Position numbers and translations under genes: made by a program. A stretch of DNA of 64,000 nucleotides from Chromatiales bacterium (lineage in GTDB: Bacteria > Pseudomonadota > Gammaproteobacteria > Steroidobacterales > GCA-2729495), in assembly GCA_016789885.1 (NCBI GenBank), contig JAEUPZ010000020.1, positions 37,311 to 101,310 on the forward strand. Reading direction: 5' to 3'. Position 1 is the stretch's first letter, and the number at the start of each line of letters is the position of its first letter. Below are positions 12,280-21,970 of the stretch, one piece after another. The notes beneath the pieces are model-generated. The model saw nothing but the letters and a program-made list of their open reading frames with translations, was not told the origin of the DNA and ran no database searches.

Positions 12280-13358
12280 CAGCGGTCCCTCGCGACGTCG
12301 AGGCAGGCCGACACGATGGCCTCCGTGGCGCCGGGCCGCGCCAGCGCCCGGGCAGCCCGGGCGCGCTCGCCCGCAAGCTGCCGGTCGTGGCGCCGGACCT
12401 CGGCCGCGAGCACCGCCGGCGTGAGCCCGGCCTCCGGCAGCAGCGTGGCGGCACCGGCGTCGACCAGGAACCTGGCGTTGCGGGTCTGGTGATCGTCGAC
12501 GGCCGCCGGATAAGGCACCAGGATCGACGCCACGCCAGCGGCCGCGAGCTCCGCCACCGTCAGCGCCCCGGACCTGGCGATGACCAGGTCCGCCCAGGCG
12601 TAGGCCCCGGCCATGTCATCTATAAAGGTGTGGATCTCGGCGACCACTGAAGCCCTGGCATAGGCGGCCTCGGCCACCGGCCGGGTACGCTCGCCGGCCT
12701 GGTGCCGGACGACGGGACGCTCGGCGGGCGCCAGCAGCCCCAGCGCCTCGGGCACCAGCTCGTTCAGGGCCCGGGCACCCTGGCTGCCGCCGAGCACGAG
12801 GACCCGCAGGGGGCCCGTGCGACCGGTGAAGCGTTCGGCCGGCGGCGGCAGGGCGGCGATGTCGCCCCGCACCGGGTTGCCGGTGACGGTCGCCGTCACG
12901 CCCGGACCGAAGCTGCCGGGGAACGCCGCCAGCACGCGCCGTGCGAACCGCGTCAGCAGGCGGTTCGTGAGCCCCGCGACGGCGTTCTGCTCGTGGATCA
13001 CCAGCGGCCGGCGCAGCAGCCACGCCGCCACGCCCCCCGGACCCGCCGTGTAGCCGCCCATGCCGAGCACGACCTTCGGCCGCAGCTGCCGGACCACGCG
13101 CCAGGCGTCGAACAGCGCCAGCGCCAGGGTGACGGGCGCCAGGAGCCAGGCGCCCGGGCCGCGGCGGCGCAGGCCGCGGACGCGGATCCGGTGCAGCGGC
13201 AGGCCGTCGGCAGGAACCACGCGGGCCTCGAGCCCGCGGTCGGTGCCAAGCCACACCACTGCCTCGTCCCGGGCCCGCAGTGCCCGGGCGATGGCCAGCG
13301 CCGGGAAGACGTGCCCGCCGGTCCCACCCGCCATGATCAGCACGGGCGCACCGCTCAT
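12279..13358 (-). CDS. murG: Lipid II-forming GlcNAc transferase MurG
   Basis: Membrane-associated GT28 glycosyltransferase that converts lipid I to lipid II. The 359-residue protein begins [20 protein letters not shown], the diphosphate-binding glycine loop. It has [14 protein letters not shown] near 125, [14 protein letters not shown] starting the C-terminal Rossmann domain, and the UDP-GlcNAc site with [17 protein letters not shown]. The ATG overlaps the ftsW stop by 4 nt. The open frame extending into ftsW is not coding. Confidence 0.98.
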   Translation of the reverse strand: MSGAPVLIMAGGTGGHVFPALAIARALRARDEAVVWLGTDRGLEARVVPADGLPLHRIRVRGLRRRGPGAWLLAPVTLALALFDAWRVVRQLRPKVVLGMGGYTAGPGGVAAWLLRRPLVIHEQNAVAGLTNRLLTRFARRVLAAFPGSFGPGVTATVTGNPVRGDIAALPPPAERFTGRTGPLRVLVLGGSQGARALNELVPEALGLLAPAERPVVRHQAGERTRPVAEAAYARASVVAEIHTFIDDMAGAYAWADLVIARSGALTVAELAAAGVASILVPYPAAVDDHQTRNARFLVDAGAATLLPEAGLTPAVLAAEVRRHDRQLAGERARAARALARPGATEAIVSACLDVARDR

Positions 13359-14536
13359 GCCGCGACCCCCGCCGGTGGCATGCGCGTGTTGACGCGGCGG
13401 CGGCCGGTGCCGGCCAGGCCGCGGTTCTCGAGGTCGATGCGCATCAGCAGCCCGAGGGCGCCGAGGGTAATGATCAGGCTGCTGCGGCCGTAGCTGATGA
13501 GCGGCAGCGTCAGGCCCTTGGTCGGCAGCACGCCCATGTTGACGCCGAGGTTGATGATGGCCTGCAGGGCCAGCCACGTGGTCAGGCCGAAGGCGACGTA
13601 GGCCTGGAAGTGGCGCTCGTCGGCAGCGGCGCTGCGGGCGATCACCAGCGCACGCCAGACCAGCACGCCGTACAGCGCGATGATGGCGAGGCTGCCCAGC
13701 AGGCCGAACTCCTCGGCGATGACCGCGAAGATGAAGTCCGTGTGGGCCTCGGGCAGGTAGAAGAGCTTCTGCACGCTGCCGCCGAGGCCGAGCCCGGTCC
13801 ACTCGCCGGTGCCGATGGCGATGAGCGACTGCGTCAGCTGGAAGCCCTTGCCGTAGGGGTCTTCCCAGGGATCCATGAAGCCGGTGATGCGCTTCATGCG
13901 GTAGGGCGAGAGCCAGGCCAGCAGCGCCATGCCCGCGACGACGATGCAGCCCACCAGCGACAGCTCCTTGATCTTCGCGCCGGCGACGAAGAGGACGGCC
14001 GCGGCGATGGTCAGGAGCAGCACCGCCGAGCCGAAGTCCGGCTGCAGCAGCAACAGTCCCGCGGCCAGCCCAACCGGCACCAGCGGCCGCAGGAAGGCGA
14101 CGAAGGAGCGCCGCAGTTCGTCCTGCCGGCGCACCGCGTAGTCGGCGACGTATATCAGCAGCATGAGCCTGGCCGGCTCGCTGACCTGCAGGTTGAACCC
14201 CGGGATGTTGAGCCAGCGCGTGCTGCCGTTGACGGTGTTGCCGAGCCCCGGCACCAGCACCAGCACCAGCATGGCCAGGGCGACCAGCGCCATGGGGAAG
14301 CCCAGCTGCTGCAGCCAGGGGGTCGGGATGCGGAGCATGGCGTAGCCGAAGGCGAGCCCCAGCGCCACCGCGACCACCTGCCGCTCGAGGAAGTAGAACG
14401 GGTCGCCGTAGGCGCGATCGGCCAGGCTCACCGAGGCCGAGGCCACCATGAGCAGGCCGATGCCGAGCAGCACCGCCACGGCAGTGACGAGCAGCGCGTC
14501 GGGCAGAGCGGGTCGGTCGAGGTAGCGTGGGCTCAT
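13355..14536 (-). CDS. ftsW: Septal peptidoglycan glycosyltransferase FtsW
   Basis: SEDS-family polytopic membrane enzyme that polymerises lipid II at the septum with FtsI. The 393-residue protein contains about ten hydrophobic segments. The start region LLVTAVAVLLGIGLLMVASASV, the segment SLIAIGTGEWTGLGLGGS and the C-terminal LPLISYGRSSLIITLGALGL are SEDS hallmarks. It is coupled by 4-nt overlaps to murD upstream and murG downstream. Confidence 0.98.
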   Translation of the reverse strand: MSPRYLDRPALPDALLVTAVAVLLGIGLLMVASASVSLADRAYGDPFYFLERQVVAVALGLAFGYAMLRIPTPWLQQLGFPMALVALAMLVLVLVPGLGNTVNGSTRWLNIPGFNLQVSEPARLMLLIYVADYAVRRQDELRRSFVAFLRPLVPVGLAAGLLLLQPDFGSAVLLLTIAAAVLFVAGAKIKELSLVGCIVVAGMALLAWLSPYRMKRITGFMDPWEDPYGKGFQLTQSLIAIGTGEWTGLGLGGSVQKLFYLPEAHTDFIFAVIAEEFGLLGSLAIIALYGVLVWRALVIARSAAADERHFQAYVAFGLTTWLALQAIINLGVNMGVLPTKGLTLPLISYGRSSLIITLGALGLLMRIDLENRGLAGTGRRRVNTRMPPAGVAA

Positions 14537-15915
14537 CGGGCAGGCCCCCCGGCGGCACGCGTCGCGACGGCAGCCGTCGCCAGCACGGCCGCACGGAACT
14601 GCGTGCCGCGGTCGGCGTAGTCGCGGAACATGTCGAGGCTGCTGCAGGCCGGCGCCAGCAGCACCGTCGCCCCGGGGGCCGCAAGCTCGCGGGCGCGCCG
14701 GACGGCGGCGGCGATGTCGTCGACCCGGTGCACCGGGCAGGTCCCGGCCAGCGCTGCAGCGATGAGCTCGCGGTCGCGCCCCAGCAGGACGACCTCGGCC
14801 TGCCGCCCGGCCAGCGCCGCGGCCACCCCTTCGAAGGTGGCACCCTTGGCGTCACCGCCGGCGATCAGCACCAGGGGCCCGGCGACACCGCGGATCGCCG
14901 TCTCGGCGGCGCCGACGTTCGTGGCCTTCGAGTCGTCGACCCAGGTGATGCCGTCCGTGGTCGGCACCACGGCCATCCGGTGGGGCAGCGGGACGTAGCT
15001 GCGCAGCGCGGGCGCCACAGCCACCGGATCGACGCCGGCGGCAGCCACGAGGGCCAGGGCCGCCAGCGCGTTGGCGACGTTGTGGCGCCCGGCCATGGGC
15101 AGCGCTGCTGCCGGCAGCAGCAGCGTCGCGCCGCGGGCGAGCCACGGGGCGCCGTCACGCTCCACCAGGCCGAAGTCGTCCCCGCGTGGCGCTGCGAGGC
15201 CGAAGCCCGACACCGTGGCGCCGGCCGGCACGAGGCCGTGGGTCTCGGGGGCATCGCGGTTCACGACCACCACCTCGGCGGCCAGCCAGATGCGCCCCTT
15301 GGCCCGGGCGTAGGCCGCCATGTCGCCGTGCAGGTCCAGGTGGTCCGGCGTGATGTTCAGGATCGTCGCCGCGCGCAGCGGCAGCGGCCGGCTGCGCTCG
15401 AGCTGGAAGCTCGACAGCTCGAGCACGTACAGGCGCGCGTCAGGCGACAGCAGGTCCAGCGCCGGCGTGCCGAGGTTGCCGCCGACAGCGGCGCCCGCAC
15501 CGGCGGCGGCCAGCAGGTGACCCACCATGGTCGTGACGGTGCTCTTGCCGTTGGAGCCCGTGATGCCGAGGACCGGCGCCTCCGCGGCCCGGGCGAAGAG
15601 GTCGATGTCGCTCTCGCAGGGCACGCCGTGGGCCGCGGCCTCTGCCAGCACGGGCAGCCCCAGCGGTACGCCGGGCGAGACGACCACGCGGCTCACGCCG
15701 GGCGGCAGTGCCGCGGGGATGCCGCCGGTGAACACCTCGGCCGCTGGCAGCAATGCACGGATGGCGGCGAGCGAGGGCGGCGCGCTGCGGCTGTCGGCGA
15801 AGCAGGCCGGCACGCCCGCCGCCGCGAGGTACCGCGCGCAGGCAGCGCCGGTGGCACCCATGCCGAGCACCAGCGTGCGGCCGGCCGTCAGCGGCTTGGC
15901 GGGGGTCGGTGCCAT
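14533..15915 (-). CDS. murD: UDP-MurNAc-L-alanine--D-glutamate ligase MurD
   Basis: Adds D-glutamate to the growing UDP-MurNAc peptide. The 460-residue protein begins [20 protein letters not shown], has the ATP loop GITGSNGKSTVTTM near 118, NITPDHLDLHG in the central domain, and VDDSKATNVGAAETAI in the C-terminal domain. Its ATG shares one base with the mraY stop (TGATG); its end overlaps ftsW by 4 nt. Confidence 0.97.
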   Translation of the reverse strand: MAPTPAKPLTAGRTLVLGMGATGAACARYLAAAGVPACFADSRSAPPSLAAIRALLPAAEVFTGGIPAALPPGVSRVVVSPGVPLGLPVLAEAAAHGVPCESDIDLFARAAEAPVLGITGSNGKSTVTTMVGHLLAAAGAGAAVGGNLGTPALDLLSPDARLYVLELSSFQLERSRPLPLRAATILNITPDHLDLHGDMAAYARAKGRIWLAAEVVVVNRDAPETHGLVPAGATVSGFGLAAPRGDDFGLVERDGAPWLARGATLLLPAAALPMAGRHNVANALAALALVAAAGVDPVAVAPALRSYVPLPHRMAVVPTTDGITWVDDSKATNVGAAETAIRGVAGPLVLIAGGDAKGATFEGVAAALAGRQAEVVLLGRDRELIAAALAGTCPVHRVDDIAAAVRRARELAAPGATVLLAPACSSLDMFRDYADRGTQFRAAVLATAAVATRAAGGPAR

Positions 15916-16997
15916 CAGCGGATCTTCAGGCTCGAGAGCCCCACCAGCACGAGGATCACCGTGATGATCCAGAAGCGGACGATGACCTTCGGCTCTGCCC
16001 AGCCCTTCAGCTCGAAATGGTGGTGCAGCGGCGCCATGCGGAAGATCCGCTTGCCGGTGAGGCGGAACGAGGCCACCTGCATCATCACCGACACCGTCTC
16101 GGCGACGAAGATGCCGCCCATGATGAGCAGCACCAGCTCCTGCCGGACGATGACGGCGACGGTCCCGAGGGCGCCGCCCAGCGCCAGGGCCCCGATGTCG
16201 CCCATGAACACCTGGGCCGGGTAGGCGTTGAACCACAGGAAACCGAGGCCGGCGCCCGCCAGGGCCGCGCAGAACACCAGCAGCTCGCCGGCCCCGGCAA
16301 CGTGGGGAATGCCGAGGTAGCGCGCGAAGATGGCGTTGCCCGCGGCGTAGGCGAAGATGCCGAGGGCCCCACCGACCAGCACCGAGGGCATGATGGCGAG
16401 GCCGTCGAGGCCGTCCGTCAGGTTGACCGCGTTGCTCGTGCCGACAATGACGACGTAGGCGAACGGGATGAACAGGACCCCGAGGGGAATCATCACGTTC
16501 TTCAGGTACGGGATGAGCAGCGCCGTTTCCTGCGGGGTGTCGGCCGTCGCGTAGAGCAGGCCCGCCGCCGCCAGGGCGACGATCGTCTGCCAGAAGAGCT
16601 TCTCCCGGGCAGACAGGCCCTTCGGGTTCTTCTGCACGAGCTTCCGGTAGTCATCGGCGAAGCCGATGAGCCCGTAGGACAGGGTCACGCCGACCACGAC
16701 CCAGACGTAGACGCTGCGCAGGTTGGCCCAGAGCAGCGTGCTTACGAGGATCGCGAGCAGGATCAGCGTGCCGCCCATGGTCGGCGTGCCCGCCTTCTGC
16801 AGGTGCGTCTGCGGGCCGTCGTCCCGCACGGTCTGGCCGATCTGGCGCCGGGTCAGGCGGCGGATCAGCTTGGGGCCCAGGAACAGCGACAGCGACAGCG
16901 CCGTCAGGGCGCCCATGATCGCGCGCAGCGTGATGTACGAGAACGCATTGAGCCCCGAGAACCAGGGCGTCAGCCAGGGGATCAGCTCGGGAATCAC
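15915..16997 (-). CDS. mraY: Phospho-MurNAc-pentapeptide transferase MraY
   Basis: Integral membrane enzyme that transfers phospho-MurNAc-pentapeptide to undecaprenyl phosphate, forming lipid I. The length, 360 residues, equals E. coli MraY. Multiple transmembrane helices and the family motifs [18 protein letters not shown] and [16 protein letters not shown] are visible, as is the histidine-rich [12 protein letters not shown] loop near the C-terminus. The start codon is GTG in a GTGA overlap with the murF stop. Confidence 0.98.
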   Translation of the reverse strand: MIPELIPWLTPWFSGLNAFSYITLRAIMGALTALSLSLFLGPKLIRRLTRRQIGQTVRDDGPQTHLQKAGTPTMGGTLILLAILVSTLLWANLRSVYVWVVVGVTLSYGLIGFADDYRKLVQKNPKGLSAREKLFWQTIVALAAAGLLYATADTPQETALLIPYLKNVMIPLGVLFIPFAYVVIVGTSNAVNLTDGLDGLAIMPSVLVGGALGIFAYAAGNAIFARYLGIPHVAGAGELLVFCAALAGAGLGFLWFNAYPAQVFMGDIGALALGGALGTVAVIVRQELVLLIMGGIFVAETVSVMMQVASFRLTGKRIFRMAPLHHHFELKGWAEPKVIVRFWIITVILVLVGLSSLKIR

Positions 16998-18403
16998 GCG
17001 TGCCCCCCGGCGCCATCCGTCGTGCCGTCCAGCGCGGCGATGAGCTGGTCCATGCGGGCGCTGCGCGAGCCTTTGGCGAGCAGCGTGACCCCGCCATGGA
17101 GCTCGGCCGTGACCGCGGCGACGAGGCCGTCGATGTCGGCGAACCAGCGCGCCGTGGCGCCGTAGCCTTCGGCAGCGTGGCGGGTCAGCTCGCCGGTGGC
17201 GTAGAGGCGGTCGATGCCGCGCTTGCGGGCCAGCTCGCCGATCTCCCGGTGCAGCCGCGGGCCGTCGGTGCCGAGCTCGGCCATCTGACCCAGCGCCAGC
17301 CAGCGTTCGCCCGGCTGCGTGGCGAGGAACTCGATGGCCGCGGCCACCGACCCGGGATTGGCGTTGTACGCGTCGTCGAACAGCCGGCTGCCGTGGGGCC
17401 CGGCCACCGGCTTCAGCCGGCCGGCCACGTTGCTCATGGCCCCGAGGCCCGCCCGGACGTCGTCGAGGCTGGCCCCGGCGGCGACGGCGGCGGCGGCGGC
17501 GCCGGCTGCGTTCACGGCATTGTGGAGGCCGGCCATGGGCAGCGTGAGCGGCAGCTCGCCCTGGGGCGTCAGCAGCCGGAAGCGGAGCACGGGGCTGCCG
17601 TCCGGGGCCGTGAAGGCCTCGACGTCGACGGCCCGGTAGTCCGCCGCCGGGGACGCACCAAAGGTCACCACGGTGCCGGCCTGGTTCACGCCCCGCCAGT
17701 AGTCGTAGTAAGCGTCGTCGCGATTGATCACCGCCGTCGCCGTGGGGTCGAGCCCGGCGAACAGTTCGCCCTTGCCCCGCGCGACGTCGGCGATGGTGCC
17801 ACCGAAGCCTTCGAGGTGGGCAGGACCTGCGTTGGTGATGATGCCGACCCGCGGGCAGGCGATGCTGGTGAGCAGGCGGATGTCGCCCTGCTTGCTGGCG
17901 CCCATCTCGATGACGGCGGCCCGGTGCCAGTCACGCAGCCACGCGACCGTCAGCGGCACGCCGACGTCGTTGTTCAGGTTGCCCCAGGTGACTAGCACGT
18001 TGCTCCACCCGTCGTCGCGGGTGCCGAGCCGGGCCTTGAGGATGGCGCCGGTCATCTCCTTCATCGTCGTCTTGCCGTTGCTGCCGGTGACGCCGACGAC
18101 GGGAATCGCGAAGCGCAGGCGCCACGCCCGCCCCCAGTCGCCCAGCGCCCGGCGCACGTTCGGCACGACCACCTGGGGCAGCGCGATGTCGAGGCGCCGC
18201 GGCACGACGGCGCCGGCGGCGCCCAGCGCCGCCACCGCCGGGACGAAGTCCGCACCGTCGAAGCGCTCGCCCGACAGGGCGAAGAACAGCTGCCCCGGCG
18301 TGAGCGTCCGCGAGTCGCTGGTGATGGATTCGAAGGGCGCGTCGTCGCCATGCAACGTGCCGCCCGTGGCCCGCGCCACTGCGGCGAGGGTCATCGTGGT
18401 CAT
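16994..18403 (-). CDS. murF: UDP-MurNAc-tripeptide--D-alanyl-D-alanine ligase MurF
   Basis: Joins D-Ala-D-Ala to UDP-MurNAc-tripeptide. The 469-residue protein has the N-terminal substrate domain with [20 protein letters not shown], the ATP loop [15 protein letters not shown] near 110, and the C-terminal [17 protein letters not shown] motif. The ATG overlaps the murE stop by 4 nt; a second in-frame ATG lies three codons later. Confidence 0.97.
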   Translation of the reverse strand: MTTMTLAAVARATGGTLHGDDAPFESITSDSRTLTPGQLFFALSGERFDGADFVPAVAALGAAGAVVPRRLDIALPQVVVPNVRRALGDWGRAWRLRFAIPVVGVTGSNGKTTMKEMTGAILKARLGTRDDGWSNVLVTWGNLNNDVGVPLTVAWLRDWHRAAVIEMGASKQGDIRLLTSIACPRVGIITNAGPAHLEGFGGTIADVARGKGELFAGLDPTATAVINRDDAYYDYWRGVNQAGTVVTFGASPAADYRAVDVEAFTAPDGSPVLRFRLLTPQGELPLTLPMAGLHNAVNAAGAAAAAVAAGASLDDVRAGLGAMSNVAGRLKPVAGPHGSRLFDDAYNANPGSVAAAIEFLATQPGERWLALGQMAELGTDGPRLHREIGELARKRGIDRLYATGELTRHAAEGYGATARWFADIDGLVAAVTAELHGGVTLLAKGSRSARMDQLIAALDGTTDGAGGHA

Positions 18404-19905
18404 GTACGGTTCTCCAGCGCCGCCCGGGCGACGGCGGCGTCGGCGAAGGGCACGCGCTGGCCACCCGCCTCCTGATACGTCTCGTGGCCCTTGCCCGCGA
18501 TGAGGACCACGTCTTCCGCGCCCGCGCCGGCGATCGCTGCGGCAATGGCCGCGGCGCGATCGGCCTCTACCTGGACCGGGGTTCCGGCCGGGATGCCGGC
18601 CAGGATCGCGGCGATGATGTCGCCGGGCGCTTCGCTGCGCGGATTATCGCTTGTTACGACGACGACGTCCGCACCGGCGGCGGCCACGGCGCCCATGGGC
18701 CCACGCTTGCCCGGATCGCGGTCGCCCCCGCAGCCGAAGACGCACCAGAGCCGCCCGCGGCAGTGGTCGCGCAGCGCCTGCAGGGCCTTGGCCAGGGCGT
18801 CGGGCGTGTGGGCGAAGTCGACGATGACGGCAGGGCCCGGCTTCGACGACGGCACGCGCTCCATGCGGCCCGGCGGGGGGCCGCTGGCGGCCAGCGCCGC
18901 CACCGCGCGGCCGAGCGGATAGCCCTCGGCCAGCACGAGCCCCAGGGCCACCAGCAGGTTCTCGGCATTGAAACGCCCCCACAGCGGGCTCGGCAGGGCG
19001 GCGCGGCCAAAGTCGCCCCACACCTCGAGCGCGAGCCCGTCGGGCCCTTGCCCCGTCACCTGGCCCCGCAGTACCGCTGCCGGCTGCGCATCGCTGCCGA
19101 GCGCCACCGTCAGCAGCGCCGTGCCCGGCATCGGCAGCGCCGCGAGCCGCCGGCCCCAGGGATCACCGACGTTGATGACGGCCGTGCCGGCGCCCCGCCG
19201 GAAGAGGCGCGCCTTGGCCGCGAAGTAGGCGTCCATCGTGCCGTGGTAGTCGAGGTGGTCGCGGCTCAGGTTCGTGAACGCGACCAGCGGGAAGCGCACG
19301 CCGTCCACGCGGCCCTGGTCGAGGGCGTGGGACGAGACCTCGGCGCAGACCGTCGCCACCTTGCGGTCCGCCAGGTCCCGCAGCCGTCGCTGGAAGCCGA
19401 CGCAGTCGGGCGTGGTCAGGCCGGGATCGGAGACGGCGGTGCCCCGGCCGTAGCCGAGGGTACCGATGTAGCCGGCCGCACGGCCGAGGTACGCGAAGGC
19501 CTGCAGCGCGAGCCACGCGACGGTGGTCTTGCCATTGGTCCCGGTGATGCCCGCCACGCGCAGCTCGCTGGACGGGCTCGCGAAGAACGCATCCGCCACC
19601 TCGCCGACCCGGCTGTCGAGGCCCGGCAGCGGCAGGCCGGCGACACCCGGCGGCAGCGATGGCGCAGGCCATGACGCATCCCAGGCCACCGCAGCGGCAC
19701 CGGCCGCCACGGCCTGGGGCACGAACTCGAGGCCATGGCGCTGCGTGCCGCGAACGGCGAGGAACAGACCTCCGGGAACGACGCCACGGCTGGTGAGCGA
19801 CAGGTCGGTGAAGGCCAGGTCCTGGGGAACGCAGGCACCCGCCCCCGGCGCGACCCGGGCGAGCAGCTCCCGGGCAGCCACCGGCAGCGGTACCGGGCCC
19901 GTCAT
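18400..19905 (-). CDS. murE: UDP-MurNAc-L-Ala-D-Glu--meso-DAP ligase MurE
   Basis: Adds the third stem-peptide residue. The 501-residue protein carries the ATP loop GITGTNGKTTVAWL near 117, the central SSHALDQGRVDGVRF, and SDNPRSEAPGDIIAAI. The DNPR signature is known to mark specificity for meso-diaminopimelate rather than lysine, supporting Gram-negative type peptidoglycan. It overlaps ftsI upstream and murF downstream by 4 nt each. Confidence 0.98.
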   Translation of the reverse strand: MTGPVPLPVAARELLARVAPGAGACVPQDLAFTDLSLTSRGVVPGGLFLAVRGTQRHGLEFVPQAVAAGAAAVAWDASWPAPSLPPGVAGLPLPGLDSRVGEVADAFFASPSSELRVAGITGTNGKTTVAWLALQAFAYLGRAAGYIGTLGYGRGTAVSDPGLTTPDCVGFQRRLRDLADRKVATVCAEVSSHALDQGRVDGVRFPLVAFTNLSRDHLDYHGTMDAYFAAKARLFRRGAGTAVINVGDPWGRRLAALPMPGTALLTVALGSDAQPAAVLRGQVTGQGPDGLALEVWGDFGRAALPSPLWGRFNAENLLVALGLVLAEGYPLGRAVAALAASGPPPGRMERVPSSKPGPAVIVDFAHTPDALAKALQALRDHCRGRLWCVFGCGGDRDPGKRGPMGAVAAAGADVVVVTSDNPRSEAPGDIIAAILAGIPAGTPVQVEADRAAAIAAAIAGAGAEDVVLIAGKGHETYQEAGGQRVPFADAAVARAALENRT

Positions 19906-21683
19906 GGCGCGACCGCCGCGATGGTCAGCGGTGCCTTGCCGTCGGGAACCACGGGCGCATCCGGCGGAATGGCCATGATGCGAAGGCTGCCGGCGGCGAC
20001 GCTCGAAAAGACCGGCGCCGCCACCTGCCCGCCGAAGTACACGCCACCCCGCGGGTCGTCGATGATCACGGCGATGGCGAAGCGCGGGTCCGTGACCGGA
20101 GCGAGGCCGGCAAAGACGGCGGTGTGGCGGTCCTGTGCGTAGCCTCCGGCCCCGAGCTTGCGCGCGGTGCCGGTCTTGCCCGCGACCCGGTAGCCCGCGA
20201 CGGCGGCCTGCTGGCCGGTGCCATCGGGCCCGATCACCTGCTCCATCATCGTGACGACCGCCCGGGCCGTCTCGGGCGCCATCACGCGGCGGGCGATGGG
20301 CGGCTTGTCGAGGCGGACGAGGGACGCCGGACGGTACAGGCCGCTGCCGCCGAGCACCGCGTAGGACTGGGCCAGCTGCAGCGGCGTCATCGACAGGCCG
20401 TAGCCGTAGGCCACGGTGGCCTGGGTGATGGGCCGCCAGTTCTGGAAGTGCGGCAGCACGCCGGCCGACTCGCCGGGGAAGCCGCTGCCGGACAGGCGGC
20501 CGATGCCGAGCCTGGCCAGCGAGTTCCAGAGGAACTCGCGGTCGAGCTGCATGGCAACCATCGTGGCACCGACGTTGCTGGACTTGGCGAGGATCGTCGC
20601 CAGGTCCATGACGCCGTAGTTGTGCTTGTCCTCGATGTCCTTGCTGCCGACCCGGATCACGCCCGGGTTCGTGTCGATGCGGCTGGTAGGCCGGAACCGG
20701 CCGCTCTCGAGCGCCGCCGCGACGATCAGCGGCTTCAGCGTCGAGCCGGGCTCGAGGATGTCGGTCACCGCGCGGTTGCGCAGCGCGTCGGTGGTGATCT
20801 GCGAGTCGGGCCGCCCCCGTGCGTTCGGGTTGTAGGCCGGCTGGTTCACCATGGCGAGCACCTCGCCGGTGGTCACGTCGAGCACGACCACGGACCCGGA
20901 GCTGGCCTTGTGCTGCTGGAGCGCCGCCTTGAGCTCGCGGTGCGCCAGGTACTGGATGCGCAGGTCGATGGAGCTCACGAGCGTGCCGCCGGGCCGCGGC
21001 AGGTCGATGCTCTCCACGTCCTCGACGACGCGGCCGAGCCGGTCGCGCAGCACTTTCTTGCGGCCCGGCACGCCCTGCAGGTAGTTGTCGAAGGCGAGCT
21101 CGAGGCCCTCCTGCCCGCGGTCATCGACGTTGGTGAACCCGAGCAGGTGGCCCGTGACCTCCCCGGCCGGGTAGTAGCGCCGGTACTCGCGCATCAGCTG
21201 CACGCCGGGAATGTCGAGGGCCGCCACCCGCGCGGCCACTGCCGGGTTCACGTGCCGCGCCAGGTACAGGAAGTGCTTGCCGACGTTGCGCGTGAGGCGC
21301 GCCGTCAGCTCCTGGGGATCCTTGTCGAGCGCCGCGGCCAGCGCCGGGATCCGCTCGGGCGCTTCGAGCACCTGGGGCGGGTCGACCCAGACGCTGTCCA
21401 CCGGCGTGCTGGCCGCGAGCGGCTCGCCGTTGCGGTCGACGATGCTGCCCCGGGTCGCCGCGAGCGTCGCCACGCGCAGGTGGCGCGCAGCGGCCTGGCG
21501 GTTCAGGAAATCGGTGTTGAAGACCTGCAGGTGCACGGCCCGGGCCACCAGCGCCATGCCGAGCAGGACGAAGACGCCGGCGACGAAGCCCGAACGCAGG
21601 GCGAAGCTCGGCTTGCCCGGCGCCGCACCGCCACGGGCGGGCGCGGCGGCTGTCCGGCGGCGCGCAGGCTTGCCCCAGCTCAT
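19902..21683 (-). CDS. ftsI: Septal transpeptidase FtsI (PBP3)
   Basis: Class B penicillin-binding protein that cross-links septal peptidoglycan together with FtsW. The 593-residue protein has a basic N-terminus, one membrane anchor near residues 31-52, a pedestal domain and a transpeptidase domain with all three motifs: SxxK at Ser314-Lys317 (EPGSTLKPL), SxN at 368-370 (KSSN) and KTG at 503-505. It is coupled by ATGA overlaps to ftsL and murE. Confidence 0.98.
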   Translation of the reverse strand: MSWGKPARRRTAAAPARGGAAPGKPSFALRSGFVAGVFVLLGMALVARAVHLQVFNTDFLNRQAAARHLRVATLAATRGSIVDRNGEPLAASTPVDSVWVDPPQVLEAPERIPALAAALDKDPQELTARLTRNVGKHFLYLARHVNPAVAARVAALDIPGVQLMREYRRYYPAGEVTGHLLGFTNVDDRGQEGLELAFDNYLQGVPGRKKVLRDRLGRVVEDVESIDLPRPGGTLVSSIDLRIQYLAHRELKAALQQHKASSGSVVVLDVTTGEVLAMVNQPAYNPNARGRPDSQITTDALRNRAVTDILEPGSTLKPLIVAAALESGRFRPTSRIDTNPGVIRVGSKDIEDKHNYGVMDLATILAKSSNVGATMVAMQLDREFLWNSLARLGIGRLSGSGFPGESAGVLPHFQNWRPITQATVAYGYGLSMTPLQLAQSYAVLGGSGLYRPASLVRLDKPPIARRVMAPETARAVVTMMEQVIGPDGTGQQAAVAGYRVAGKTGTARKLGAGGYAQDRHTAVFAGLAPVTDPRFAIAVIIDDPRGGVYFGGQVAAPVFSSVAAGSLRIMAIPPDAPVVPDGKAPLTIAAVAP

Positions 21684-21970
21684 GGGCCCACCACCCGGAT
21701 CTCGCGGGGATCCGGCAGGCGCATCTGCAGCTGGTCACGGGCCAGCTGCTCGACCCGGGCGTGGCTCGCCTGGGTACTCTGCTCGATCTGCAGCCGGCCC
21801 CAGTCCATCTCGAGGCGGTCACGCTCGGCCGTCAGGGCCTGCAGCTCGATGAAAAGCTTGCGCGACTGGTGCCGCGCGTAGACGGCGGCAAGCCCCGACG
21901 TCAGCACGACGGCGGCCAGCACCGCCACGACGGCCGGCAGCCGGCGGGCGAAGGCGTCGGCCGCGCTCAC
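21680..21970 (-). CDS. ftsL: Cell division protein FtsL
   Basis: A 96-residue bitopic protein of the FtsQLB complex that activates FtsWI. It has a short cytoplasmic start, a transmembrane helix near residues 11-31 (PAVVAVLAAVVLTSGLAAVY) and a periplasmic coiled coil (RKLFIELQALTAERDRLEMD). It starts with GTG in a GTGA overlap with the rsmH stop. FtsL sequences are poorly conserved, so the call rests on size, topology and position between rsmH and ftsI. Confidence 0.93.
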   Translation of the reverse strand: MSAADAFARRLPAVVAVLAAVVLTSGLAAVYARHQSRKLFIELQALTAERDRLEMDWGRLQIEQSTQASHARVEQLARDQLQMRLPDPREIRVVGP